A stretch of DNA of 64,000 bases from Palsa-870 sp035937155 (GTDB taxonomy: Bacteria > Chloroflexota > Dormibacteria > Dormibacterales > Dormibacteraceae), in NCBI GenBank assembly GCA_035937155.1, contig DASYVJ010000065.1:1-64000 (forward strand), in the 5' to 3' direction. The notes under the pieces were generated by a model. That model had not been told where the DNA came from and made no database searches. It worked only from the letters and a program-made list of their open reading frames with translations. Made by a program: the position numbers and the translations under genes. Numbering within the stretch: position 1 is the first letter of the stretch; each line of letters starts with the position of its first letter. This document shows, piece after piece, positions 1-8,685 of the stretch.

Positions 1-930
1 GCGGCCGAGGCGTTGAAGGAGATCGTCAAGGGCTCCCCCCTGCCCGTGATCGCCGACATCCACTACGACCACACCCTGGCGCTCATGGCGATCGAGGCGG
101 GTGTGGCCTGCCTGCGCCTCAACCCGGGCAACATTCCCGACCGCGAGAAGGTCATCAAGGTGGTCAACGCCGCGAAGGAGCGGCAGATCCCATTCCGCAT
201 CGGAGTCAACGCCGGCTCGCTGCCCGAAGAGGTGCACAAGAGCATGCGCGAGGAGCACGCGATCGACCGCGACAATCGCGAGCAGACCGCGGATCGCATG
301 GTCGAGGTGGCGCTCGGCCACTGCAAGATCCTGGAAGAGCTCGACTATGGGCCCGGCTTCATCAAGGTCTCGTTGAAGTCGACCGACGTATGGACAAACA
401 TCATGGCGAACCGCAAGTTCGCGGCCGCCCGCGCCTACCCGATCCACCTCGGAGTGACGGAGTCGGGCCCCGTTGAAGCGGGGAGCATCCGGAGCGCGGT
501 TGGCATGGGCATCCTGCTCGCCGAGGGTATCGGCGACACGATCCGCGTCTCCCTGGCCACCTCGGATCCTCGCGAGGAAGTTCGCGTGGCCCACGAGATC
601 CTGAAGACGCTTGCCTTCCGGAATGAGACCGCGACGTTGGTCGCGTGCCCGACTTGCGGCCGCCTCGAGTACGACATGGTGCCAACCGTCAAGGCGGTCG
701 AGGCCCACATCGCAAGGCTCAAGGTGCCGATCACGATCGCTGTCATGGGCTGTGTCGTAAACGGCCCAGCGGAGGCACGGCACGCCGACATCGGCGTTAC
801 CGGCGGCCGCGGCAAGGGCGTGATTTTCAAGAAAGGTAAGCTTTACCGCACCGTGCCCCAGGAAGAGCTTCTCGCCGTGCTGCTGGCCGAGATCGACGCG
901 ATCGCGGCCGAGCCTCAGCTCCCGCGCTAG
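1..930 (+). CDS. ispG: 4-hydroxy-3-methylbut-2-enyl diphosphate synthase IspG (GcpE), 5' truncated by window edge
   Basis: The reading frame is open from base 1, so the N-terminus lies outside the window; about 309 residues are visible. IspG is the iron-sulfur enzyme that converts methylerythritol cyclodiphosphate to HMBPP in the MEP isoprenoid pathway. The barrel segment PVIADIHYD and RLNPGNI and the C-terminal cluster ligands in ACPTCGR and VMGCVVNGPAE (CxxC plus a third Cys) are all visible. This layout fits the short bacterial type without the plant-type insert. proS follows after about 67 bp, an order common in several monoderm phyla. The product is a cytoplasmic enzyme. Confidence 0.95.
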   Translation, partial: AAEALKEIVKGSPLPVIADIHYDHTLALMAIEAGVACLRLNPGNIPDREKVIKVVNAAKERQIPFRIGVNAGSLPEEVHKSMREEHAIDRDNREQTADRMVEVALGHCKILEELDYGPGFIKVSLKSTDVWTNIMANRKFAAARAYPIHLGVTESGPVEAGSIRSAVGMGILLAEGIGDTIRVSLATSDPREEVRVAHEILKTLAFRNETATLVACPTCGRLEYDMVPTVKAVEAHIARLKVPITIAVMGCVVNGPAEARHADIGVTGGRGKGVIFKKGKLYRTVPQEELLAVLLAEIDAIAAEPQLPR

Positions 931-997
931 CCCGCGGTCGTCCGCGGGCGTTGATCGAGTTCGCGGTTCAACTCATCAGGATTTGGGAGCTATTCGT

Positions 998-2464
998 ATG
1001 AAGGAAATCGTGGAAGAGCAACAGGATTTCGTGAAGGACATCACCAAGATGTCCGAGGACTTCGACCGCTGGTACACCGACGTCGTCCGCAAGGCCGAGA
1101 TGGCGGACTGGTCCGGGGTTCGCGGCATGATGGTCGTCCGCCCTTACGGCTGGGCGATGTGGGAGACGATCACCCGAGCGTTCGACGACATGATCAAAGA
1201 AAGCGGACACGAGAACTGGGCGTTCCCGCTGTTGATCCCCCGCGAATATCTCATGAAGGAAGCGGAGCACGTAGAGGGCTTCGCGCCGGAGGTCGCCTGG
1301 GTCACCAAGGCCGGCCGGAGCATGGAGGATCTCGAGGAGCCGCTCGCTGTGCGGCCAACGTCGGAATCGATCATCGGCGCGTTGATCAAGCGCTACATCC
1401 AGAGCCACCGCGACCTGCCCAAGCTGACCAACCAGTGGAACAGCGTCGTGCGGTGGGAGATGCGATCGCGTCTGTTCCTGCGCAGTCGTGAGTTCTGGTG
1501 GCAGGAGGGCCATACATTCCATGCATCCGGCCAAGAGGCGATGGACGAGACCGAGCTGATCCTCGGCTACTACCGCTCCATCGCAGAGGATTGGCTCGCC
1601 GTGCCCGTGCTGAGTGGAAAGAAATCGGCTGCCGAGACCTTTCCCGGTGCCGTGTACACGCTGACGCTGGAGGGCCTCATGCGCGACGGGCTCGCGCTGC
1701 AGATGGGCACGTCGCACTACTTCGGGCAGAACTTCGCCCGCGCCTACGACATCTCGTTTTCGAACAAGGACAACGAGCGAGAGCTTTGCTACTCGACCTC
1801 ATGGGGCATCAGCACACGTCTGGTCGGCGCGCTGGTGATGGCGCATGGTGACGACTCCGGGCTGGTGGTTCCTCCGCGAGTAGCGCCCATCCAGGTGATC
1901 ATCGTTCCCATCTATCGCGACGGCGAAAGCCGCGCCAAGGTGGAAGCCTTTATCGGCAGTTGGGCACCAGAGCTGAAGGGCGCCGGCATACGACATCGAG
2001 TCGATTGGAGCGATGGGCGACCAGGTGACAAATATGCGCACTGGGAGCTCAAAGGGGTTCCCTTGCGCCTCAACGTCGGCGCACGCGATGCGGATGCCGG
2101 ACAGGTCGAGATGGTCGACCGGCTGTCAAGACAGAGACAAAGCGTTCCGGTGTCTGGCATCGGTTCGCGGTTGAAAGACGAGCTCGAAGCATTTCAGAAG
2201 AAGGTGTTCGAGCGCGCCCTCGAATTCCAGAACGCAAACACCACAGAGCTGTCGACGCTTGAGGCGGTCGTGGCGCACTTCAAGGAGCGCGGCGGATTTG
2301 TTTGGGTGCCGTGGTCGGGCGATGCCGAGTGCGAGGAGCGCGTCAAGGCCGAGGCGGGCGGCGTGACGATTCGCACCCTCGACGCCGACGAGAAGCCGTC
2401 AGGCAAATGCCTCGTGTGTGGCAAGCCGGCGAAGTACAGAGTGGCCCTAGCTAAAGCGTACTGA
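998..2464 (+). CDS. proS: Prolyl-tRNA synthetase, short archaeal/eukaryote-like type
   Basis: This 488-residue class II synthetase charges tRNA-Pro. The N-terminus (KDFDRWY-like region SEDFDRWYTDVV), RPTSESII, the motif 2 region FLRSREFWWQEGHTFH, and a C-terminal domain ending in CLVCGKPAKYRVALAKAY are typical of the archaeal-like ProRS without the YbaK-like editing insertion of the roughly 570-residue bacterial form. I chose ATG 998 because GGGAG at 985-989 sits about 8 nt upstream; a TTG at 983 is in frame but overlaps that ribosome site. Its end faces the HD-GYP gene, with a GC-rich hairpin between them. Confidence 0.95.
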   Translation: MKEIVEEQQDFVKDITKMSEDFDRWYTDVVRKAEMADWSGVRGMMVVRPYGWAMWETITRAFDDMIKESGHENWAFPLLIPREYLMKEAEHVEGFAPEVAWVTKAGRSMEDLEEPLAVRPTSESIIGALIKRYIQSHRDLPKLTNQWNSVVRWEMRSRLFLRSREFWWQEGHTFHASGQEAMDETELILGYYRSIAEDWLAVPVLSGKKSAAETFPGAVYTLTLEGLMRDGLALQMGTSHYFGQNFARAYDISFSNKDNERELCYSTSWGISTRLVGALVMAHGDDSGLVVPPRVAPIQVIIVPIYRDGESRAKVEAFIGSWAPELKGAGIRHRVDWSDGRPGDKYAHWELKGVPLRLNVGARDADAGQVEMVDRLSRQRQSVPVSGIGSRLKDELEAFQKKVFERALEFQNANTTELSTLEAVVAHFKERGGFVWVPWSGDAECEERVKAEAGGVTIRTLDADEKPSGKCLVCGKPAKYRVALAKAY

Positions 2465-2470
2465 TAGCTC

Positions 2471-2506
2471 TCTCCCCCGCAGGGGGAGGGTTGGGGAGGG
2501 GCTGGC
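2471..2506. repeat. Type A GC-rich hairpin repeat (copy 1)
   Basis: A perfect 7-bp stem, CTCCCCC (2472-2478) with GGGGGAG (2482-2488) around GCA, is followed by a G-rich tail (GGTTGGGGAGGGG). Similar elements lie at 20249, 20305 (reverse), 47344 and 57493. It lies between convergent proS and the HD-GYP gene and may act as a bidirectional transcription end, although there is no T-tract. Confidence 0.7.
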
Positions 2507-2526
2507 GGCCAGGCGCCGTCGCGAGA

Positions 2527-5500
2527 TCAGCTTGTAGGGTTTTCGAACGCGCCGACCGCGGGAGCGTCTTTGTACATGGACTCTTCCCTGATGACCTTGA
2601 GCGTGCCGTTGTTAACGGCGTCGAGGACCGCCTCGGCCACGTCCGGGTGGAAGTGTGTGCCGGCGCCCTTGCGCACCTGCTCGAGCGCGATCTCCATGGA
2701 CATACCGCGCCGGTAGGGCCGGTCAGAGGTCATCGCGTCGATCGCGTCGGCGGCGCTGACGATCCATGCATACATAGGCAGCTCGTCAGCCTTCTTGCGG
2801 TCGGGATAGCCTTTGCCGTCGTAGCGCTCGTGGTGTGAGCGCACGATGACCAGCTCGTCGGTGAGCATCTTCAGCCCGCTCAAGATGTTGAAGCCGACGA
2901 GCGGGTGCTCCTTCATCTGCGCGAACTCCTCGTCGGTGAGCTTGCCCGGCTTCTGAAGCACGGCGTCGGGCACGCCGATCTTTCCGATGTCGTGCAGCCG
3001 GCCACCGCGCTCGAGCCGCAGCCACGCTCCGGCGTCCTTCGGTGCATACCTCATCTGCCGCGCGATCATCTTCGCGTACTCCGTGACGCGCTCCGAGTGG
3101 CCGCGGGTGTACGGGTCACGGGCGTCGACCGCGTTGGCCAGCGCCTCGAGGGAGGCGATGATGACTTCCTCGCGGTCCTTGAACAGCCGTGCGTTGTCGA
3201 TCGCGACCGCAGCCTGAGCCGCCAGCTCGGTGACCAGGTTGCGGTGATCGTCGGTGAAGACATGCCCCACCTGGTAGTTGGCGAGGAAGAGAACGCCCTG
3301 CGGTTTGCCGCGAAGGGTGATGGGCACGCAGAGCACCGCGCGCGGGTTCAGCGGGCTGTCGGTTTCGGTTTCACGCTCCATCGCCTGCATCACCGGGGTT
3401 CCTGTGCTCATGACGTCGTGACAGATCTCCCCGCCGACGACCAGCGCGAGGCGTTCTGCGGTGGTGGAGTCGGTGCCGAAGCCCCCCTTGAGCACGAGCT
3501 TGCCGGAGTCTTCCAGGGCAAGACAGCCGATCTGCGCCGACGAGGCCTTTGCCGCACCCGCCAGCACCTGCTGCAGCACCTGGTTCAAGTCGAGCGTGGA
3601 CGTGGCCGCCTGCAGCGCTTCCTGCAGGTTCCTGAGCTCCCAGATGCTGCGCTTGTTGTTGTCGTACAGCTCGGCGTTTCTGACCGCGACCACGCCCTGG
3701 TTGCCGAGTGTCGCGAGCACACGCTGGTCGTTCGTGGTCCATTCCCGTTTCTTCACGTCGAAGACCGACAGCGTTCCCCACAGATGATCGTCCTCGAGCA
3801 TCGGCACGCAGATCGCGGCGTGCAGCCCGTACGCGACCAGGTCTGGCGGCGAGCCCAGGTCGAAGCTGGCGCTGATGTCGGGCACAGGCGTCGGGCGCCC
3901 GTTCAGCATCACCGCACCGATGATGCCCTGGCCGTTCTGGAACTCCATCGCGTCGACGGCTGCCGGAAAACCGAGTGATGTGATCACCTTCTGACGGCCT
4001 TCGGTAGTCGTGCGCGTGATCAGCCCGGCAGTGCTCATCGTCACCCGGACGGCGGTCTCGAGCGTTTTCTGCTCCAGGACCTTCGATCCTTGCGTGACCG
4101 TGGTCAGTGCCTGCGAGACCTCGCCCAGTGCGTCTAGCGTCGTGTCGAGCTGCGACGCCTGGCCGGTCACGGCCTGCAGGATCCGCGAGTTCTCGAGCAC
4201 GATCCCGGCCATCGAGCCCAGCTCGACCAGGGCGGCCAGGTCGCGCTGGGTAAAACCCGCGGTGCCTTTGCGCCCGAGGCACATCGCCCCGATGACCCCG
4301 CCGCTGCCATGTATTGGGGTCAGAGCCTCATTGACGGTGCCACCTTTCGTGTGGGGCTCCAGCCCGCTGTAGATGGTCTCGGCTTCGGTGATGAGGTTTC
4401 GCAGCACGGATTCTCCGGCGCGAACTTTCGCCAGCGGTCCTTCGACGCGGGCCGAGTCAGACTGGATATCGCCCTGGGCGCCCAGCACGATGTATGTGTC
4501 GTCGGGCTGGAACAGGACGGCAGCGCCAGCGTCGTAGCGAACGACTTGCTTGCCCTTGTCCAGCACGAGGCGGAGGGTGTCGTCCATCGTCTTGCCGGTG
4601 GCCTCCTTGATGAGCTCGTTCATCAGCGAGTACCGCGCCGACTCTCTCCGCGAAAGAGCGACTGCATGCGCGCTGGCCAGCTGAGCGCCCGCGCGCATGG
4701 TGAGGGTCGTGGCGAGCCGTCGGTCGTCGTCGTCGAAATCGCCGGCCTTCTTGCCCAGCAGGATGAAGCCCCCGACCTGATCGCTTATCCGCATCGGCAC
4801 CGCCATCAAGCCTCCAATGTGCAGGTCCTCGGGGAGGTAGTGGACGAGCTCCGTCAGCGCCACATTGTCTGCGCCGAAGTATTCGGTGCCGGCTTCGATG
4901 GCGCTCACGAGCGGTCCGGCACCCTTGGCGCCTCGCTGAACCGGCTGCGGGTGGAGACGCTCGAGGCCGATCCCCGGGGGCTGCGGCACGAACTGCTTGC
5001 CGTCGGGTGACGATGCGTAGTAGCACCCGAAGTCGGCGCCGACCTGCTGCGCGATGTTCGCGATGAAGGTGGCGACGTCTCCCACCCGTCTGGCATCTTC
5101 GGCGTCAGACGTTGCGGCCAGGAAGGCTCGATGCTTGTGCTCGAGCTGCACTTGCAGGCCTTCCAGGTCGTCCACGTAACGCCGGATGGCGTCTGACAGG
5201 CTGCGATACGCGATGCTGCCCACGACTCCACCCAGTCCCAAGAGGACCAAGCCCGCCACCTGCAGCAACAGGCTCGGGTCCTGCAGGTTGAACTGAACCG
5301 AGACCAGCGTCAAGATCACCGCGGCGCCACCAAGTGGCACTGAGCCCTGCCAGCTGCGGTTGAGAGCTCCGGCCGCCAGCGCAAGCAATCCCGCCACGAC
5401 GGCAAAGAACGCGGCGGGACCGGACCGGCCGGTGACGTTCAGCGAGGCGCCCACGAGCACCATCACGGCGGTCGCCGCTGAAAACCCGATCCGAAGAGCG

Positions 5501-5562
5501 AACGTCGCCCTTTCTCTATTCACCACTTCCGCGAGGGGTAAGTCTAGGTGCGTATCCGGCAA
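2527..5562 (-). CDS. Membrane-anchored multi-GAF HD-GYP domain protein (putative c-di-GMP phosphodiesterase)
   Basis: A 1011-residue protein. Residues ~20-115 are hydrophobic (several membrane segments). About 650 residues of repeated GAF-like sensor modules follow (repeated FVPQPPG-, PVPDISAS- and AVLCVPI-type cores). The C-terminal HD-GYP domain (~815-990) has HSERV, RLHDIGKIG (~857) and HHERYDGKGYP (~910), so the metal ligands and GYP motif are intact. The family hydrolyses c-di-GMP; several GAFs imply ligand or redox sensing, but no ligand can be named. It starts at TTG 5562, with a possible -10 (TAATTC, read on the minus strand at 5572-5577) 9 nt upstream; GTG codons slightly inside are alternatives. 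It is divergent from rel. Confidence 0.88.
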   Translation of the reverse strand: MPDTHLDLPLAEVVNRERATFALRIGFSAATAVMVLVGASLNVTGRSGPAAFFAVVAGLLALAAGALNRSWQGSVPLGGAAVILTLVSVQFNLQDPSLLLQVAGLVLLGLGGVVGSIAYRSLSDAIRRYVDDLEGLQVQLEHKHRAFLAATSDAEDARRVGDVATFIANIAQQVGADFGCYYASSPDGKQFVPQPPGIGLERLHPQPVQRGAKGAGPLVSAIEAGTEYFGADNVALTELVHYLPEDLHIGGLMAVPMRISDQVGGFILLGKKAGDFDDDDRRLATTLTMRAGAQLASAHAVALSRRESARYSLMNELIKEATGKTMDDTLRLVLDKGKQVVRYDAGAAVLFQPDDTYIVLGAQGDIQSDSARVEGPLAKVRAGESVLRNLITEAETIYSGLEPHTKGGTVNEALTPIHGSGGVIGAMCLGRKGTAGFTQRDLAALVELGSMAGIVLENSRILQAVTGQASQLDTTLDALGEVSQALTTVTQGSKVLEQKTLETAVRVTMSTAGLITRTTTEGRQKVITSLGFPAAVDAMEFQNGQGIIGAVMLNGRPTPVPDISASFDLGSPPDLVAYGLHAAICVPMLEDDHLWGTLSVFDVKKREWTTNDQRVLATLGNQGVVAVRNAELYDNNKRSIWELRNLQEALQAATSTLDLNQVLQQVLAGAAKASSAQIGCLALEDSGKLVLKGGFGTDSTTAERLALVVGGEICHDVMSTGTPVMQAMERETETDSPLNPRAVLCVPITLRGKPQGVLFLANYQVGHVFTDDHRNLVTELAAQAAVAIDNARLFKDREEVIIASLEALANAVDARDPYTRGHSERVTEYAKMIARQMRYAPKDAGAWLRLERGGRLHDIGKIGVPDAVLQKPGKLTDEEFAQMKEHPLVGFNILSGLKMLTDELVIVRSHHERYDGKGYPDRKKADELPMYAWIVSAADAIDAMTSDRPYRRGMSMEIALEQVRKGAGTHFHPDVAEAVLDAVNNGTLKVIREESMYKDAPAVGAFENPTS

Positions 5563-5658
5563 TGGGAGTCTGAATTACGCAACGGGCCGCGCGAACCCAT
5601 GACTAGAGCCTCGGAGTTCTGGGCAAACTCCCCTTCTAAACTTCTCAGCGAGTCACGA
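5563..5658. promoter_or_regulatory. Divergent promoter region between HD-GYP gene and rel
   Basis: About 96 bp separate the two start codons if rel begins at ATG 5659. A hexamer TAATTC on the minus strand (plus-strand 5572-5577) lies 9 nt before the HD-GYP TTG. For rel, TAAACT at 5637-5642 is a weak candidate. The assignment rests on motif position only. Confidence 0.4.
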
Positions 5659-7788
5659 ATGACGGTTTCAGAACTTCTCCGAGTCGCCGACCACCTCGAT
5701 CCAGAGGGTCAGCAGATGGTCAGGAAAGCGTATGAGCGCGCGGCTAGCGCCCACACGGGTCAGCGCCGCCTGTCCGGCGAAGACTATGTCAACCACCCGC
5801 TCGAGGTGGCCGCCATCCTCGCGGACCTCGAGCTCGACGCCGAGACGATCGCGGCTGCCCTTCTCCACGACACGGTGGAGGACACCGCACTCACGGCAGA
5901 CGCGGTCGAGCGCGAGTTCGGCAAAGAGGTGGCCCGCCTGGTTGACGGGGTGACGAAGCTGGGCCGGATCGCCCTTCGCTCCGACCAGCAGCAGCAAGCC
6001 GAGAACATCCGAAAGATGATGGTGGCGATGGCGGAGGACCTGAGGGTCGTCCTCATCAAGCTTGCCGACCGCCTCCACAACATGCGCACGCTCGACCCGC
6101 TCCCGGAGGTCAAGCGCCGGAAGATCTCACGCGAGACGCTGGACATCTACGCGCCGCTCGCGCACCGGCTCGGCATCGGGCAGATCAAGTGGGAGCTCGA
6201 GGACCTGGCCTTCCGCAACCTGGAGCCCGAGGCCTACGAGGACGTCGTCAAGCGGATCGCCCGCAAGCGCAACGACCGTGAGTCGCTGGTCTCGGACCTG
6301 CGCGAGATCCTCGCCCGTGAGCTCGAGAAGGTCGGCATCCAGGCCGAGATCACGGGCCGGCCAAAGCACATCTACTCCGTCTGGCAGAAGATGACCCGCG
6401 AGAACAAGGATTTTTCGGAGATCTACGACCTGTCTGCGATTCGGGTGCAGGTCGATTCGGTGCGCGACTGCTACGGGGTGCTGGGCGTCGTCCATTCGCT
6501 ATGGAAGCCGGTGCCGGGTCGCTTCAAGGATTACGTGGCGATGCCCAAGTCGAACGGCTATCAGTCGCTGCACACCACGGTGATCACACATACCGGCGAA
6601 CCGATCGAGATACAGATCCGCACGCAAGAGATGCATCACGTGGCCGAGTTCGGCGTCGCCGCGCACTGGACTTACAAGGAAGGTGGCAAGGACGCAAGCT
6701 TCGACCAGAAGCTCTCCTGGCTGCGCAGCCTGCTCGAGTGGCAAAACGACCTGGGTGACGCGGAGTCGTTTCTCGACACGGTCAAGGTCGACCTCTTCCA
6801 GGACGAGGTCTACGTGTTCACGCCGAAAGGCGAGGTGCTGAACTTACCGGCCGACTCGAGTCCGGTCGACTTTGCCTACCGGATCCACACAGAGGTCGGG
6901 CACAGGTGCATCGGCGCCAAGGTGAACGGACGTATGGTGCCCCTGGACTACGAGCTTCAGAACGGCGAGATCGTAGAGATCCTGACGTCCAAAGGTCCGC
7001 ACGGACCGAGTCGCGACTGGCTCAACTTTGTCAAGAGCGCGTCGGCGAAAGAGCGGATTCGCAAATGGTTCAAGAGCCAGCGCCGCGAGGAAAACGTAGC
7101 CAAGGGCCGTGACCTGCTGGACAAAGAGCTGCACCGCATGCACCGCATCAACCTCGTCGACCTCGACGAAAACAAGCTGATCCAGATGGCCAACGTGTAC
7201 AAATACGCCGCGATCGACGACTTCCTTGCCGCGGTCGGCTACGGCGACGTCTCACCTCACTCTGTCGTGATGCGCATGGCGCTCAACCTCGACGCGCCAG
7301 GCGGCGACCTGCAGACGATCCCGTTGATCCCCAACGTCCAGCCGACGCCGCGCGTGCTGGTCCGCGGAGAGAAAGGCATCCTGACGAAGATCGCGCCATG
7401 CTGCCAGCCTGTGCCCGGCGACGCGATTGTCGGCTACACCACCCGCGGCAGAGGCGTGACCGTGCACCGCGTGGATTGCATCAACGCCATCAACGCGCAG
7501 GACGCGGCGCGCGTCGTACCGGTCGACTGGGATTCTGAGGCCACGCACCTCTATCCGGTCGCGATCAAGATCGAGGCCTGGGATCGACAGGGTCTCCTGC
7601 GCGACATCGCCACCGTGGTGGCGGAGAACCGCGTCAATATGTCGTCCCTCGAGGTTCACGTGTACGACGACAAGACCGCCGTGGTCTCGACCACAGTCGA
7701 GATCGACTCGCTCGCGCAGCTTTCGCGCCTGATGGAGAAGCTCGAAGGCGTGAAAGACGTCAACACCGTCGCCCGCGAAGCCTCGTGA
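5659..7788 (+). CDS. rel: Bifunctional (p)ppGpp synthetase/hydrolase, Rel/SpoT family
   Basis: This Rel-type stringent-response enzyme has about 709 residues from ATG 5659; in-frame GTG 5548 and ATG 5599 are alternatives, but 5548 would overlap the divergent HD-GYP start. The domains are: an HD hydrolase with HDTVEDT near residue 70; a synthetase with RFKDYVAMPKSNGYQSLH near 287; TGS (~380-440); a zinc-finger-like region with CCQPVPGD; and a C-terminal ACT domain (~630-709). The RFKD form of the synthetase loop is the one associated with bifunctional Rel enzymes, as opposed to the acidic form in RelA synthetases. The stop overlaps the next gene by GTGA. Confidence 0.95.
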   Translation: MTVSELLRVADHLDPEGQQMVRKAYERAASAHTGQRRLSGEDYVNHPLEVAAILADLELDAETIAAALLHDTVEDTALTADAVEREFGKEVARLVDGVTKLGRIALRSDQQQQAENIRKMMVAMAEDLRVVLIKLADRLHNMRTLDPLPEVKRRKISRETLDIYAPLAHRLGIGQIKWELEDLAFRNLEPEAYEDVVKRIARKRNDRESLVSDLREILARELEKVGIQAEITGRPKHIYSVWQKMTRENKDFSEIYDLSAIRVQVDSVRDCYGVLGVVHSLWKPVPGRFKDYVAMPKSNGYQSLHTTVITHTGEPIEIQIRTQEMHHVAEFGVAAHWTYKEGGKDASFDQKLSWLRSLLEWQNDLGDAESFLDTVKVDLFQDEVYVFTPKGEVLNLPADSSPVDFAYRIHTEVGHRCIGAKVNGRMVPLDYELQNGEIVEILTSKGPHGPSRDWLNFVKSASAKERIRKWFKSQRREENVAKGRDLLDKELHRMHRINLVDLDENKLIQMANVYKYAAIDDFLAAVGYGDVSPHSVVMRMALNLDAPGGDLQTIPLIPNVQPTPRVLVRGEKGILTKIAPCCQPVPGDAIVGYTTRGRGVTVHRVDCINAINAQDAARVVPVDWDSEATHLYPVAIKIEAWDRQGLLRDIATVVAENRVNMSSLEVHVYDDKTAVVSTTVEIDSLAQLSRLMEKLEGVKDVNTVAREAS

Positions 7789-8411
7789 CGATTCGGGTCG
7801 AAGCCACCGCCGACCGGCAGTTCGGCACCAACTCTTATCTCGTCGAAGACTTAGAGACCCATGACGCGGTCGTGATCGATGCCAACCTCGAGCCCGAGCT
7901 GATGGTCGAGCTGGTGCGCGAACGCGGTGCGAACGTCAAAGCGATTCTCCTCACCCACACCGACATCGACCACGTAGGGGGACTGCCTGCACTGCTCGAA
8001 GCGTTCGGTTCGATCCCGGTCGCGGTCCATGACGCGGAGCGAGATGTCCTGGCTGAGGGCAAACCGCTGCGTCTCGAGTTCGGCGCCTCTACTGATCGCA
8101 TTGAAAATGTGGTGAGCCTGGTGGAGGGCGAGACGTTCCGGGCCGGCGGGCTCGCGTTTGAGGTTCTGCACACCCCAGGTCACAGCCCGGGTGGCGTCAC
8201 GCTCAAGATCGGGGACAACCTCTTTACCGGGGACGCGCTGTTCGCGGGTTCTATCGGCCGCTCGGACTTTGCCAACTCCAACGGCAGATCGCTGCTGGAG
8301 GGGATCAACACGAAGCTGCTCTCGCAGCCGGACGAGCTCGTCGTGTACGCGGGCCACGGGCCGGCGACCACGATCGGGCGCGAACGCCGAACGAACCCGT
8401 TCCTACGCTAG
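7785..8411 (+). CDS. Metallo-beta-lactamase-fold hydrolase (glyoxalase II-like)
   Basis: This 208-residue MBL-fold protein is translationally coupled to rel (GTGA overlap). Metal ligands are visible in LTHTDIDHVGG, HTPGHSPG, TGDALF and the terminal YAGHG. The first ligand motif is HxDxDH rather than HxHxDH, a variant seen in some YcbL/glyoxalase II-like proteins. The substrate is unknown; hydroxyacylglutathione-type thioester hydrolysis is only a family-level guess. A glyoxalase II-like gene beside rel and hisS is also found in mycobacteria, so this is probably part of an old gene neighbourhood. Confidence 0.85.
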   Translation: MTIRVEATADRQFGTNSYLVEDLETHDAVVIDANLEPELMVELVRERGANVKAILLTHTDIDHVGGLPALLEAFGSIPVAVHDAERDVLAEGKPLRLEFGASTDRIENVVSLVEGETFRAGGLAFEVLHTPGHSPGGVTLKIGDNLFTGDALFAGSIGRSDFANSNGRSLLEGINTKLLSQPDELVVYAGHGPATTIGRERRTNPFLR

Positions 8412-8685
8412 GTCACTGCGACCTGGCGAACCCGGCGTCGCACTGTAGGCCGGATTTACTCCGGCCGTACTTATGCCTCCGCACCGCAGACCTGGGACGT
8501 GCGCCAGCACTTTCAAATAATCCCATCCTTATGGGAAAGTGAGCAGGGCCCCGAATCCGGCCGAGTTACCAACGGAGGAGAGAAAGGTGCGAGCGGCCGG
8601 ATTCGCGGCCCGATGCAATCAGTAAGTCCCATCCTCATCGCCGCTCTGCGCGCAGCGGAAACCGATGAGGTTCCCGCTCATATCT
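8412..8685. other. Intergenic region with hairpins between the MBL gene and the tad locus
   Basis: This 274-bp stretch has no convincing gene. It holds a perfect GGCCGG/CCGGCC hairpin (8448-8466), a perfect TCCCAT/ATGGGA hairpin with a CCTT loop (8521-8536), a GGAGGAG string near 8573 with no good ORF behind it, and the 40-bp type C repeat at 8616-8655. The flanking genes converge here, so some of these hairpins may end transcription. Confidence 0.6.
8616..8655 (+). repeat. Type C 40-bp dispersed repeat, copy 1 (left side of tad locus)
   Basis: It begins CAATCAGTAAGTCCCATCC and ends GCGCGCAG. It matches 57514-57553 with one mismatch in 40. It also matches the reverse complement of 20328-20366 with one substitution and one 1-base gap. 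In this copy the 3' half pairs with the following bases: CCTCATCG...CCGCT with AGCGG...CGATGAGG (8633-8670). Confidence 0.85.

Noticed and set aside
931..997. T-box or other tRNA-sensing leader before proS or thrS
   Set aside because: The gaps are too short or repeat-filled and lack the T-box sequence.
2905..3978. Plus-strand 357-codon frame opposite the HD-GYP gene
   Set aside because: It is an antisense shadow; the minus-strand GAF and HD-GYP motifs are unambiguous.
7968..8010. Inactive MBL hydrolase because the second His of HxHxDH is Asp
   Set aside because: HxDxDH variants occur in related MBL proteins and the remaining ligands are intact, so inactivity is not supported.
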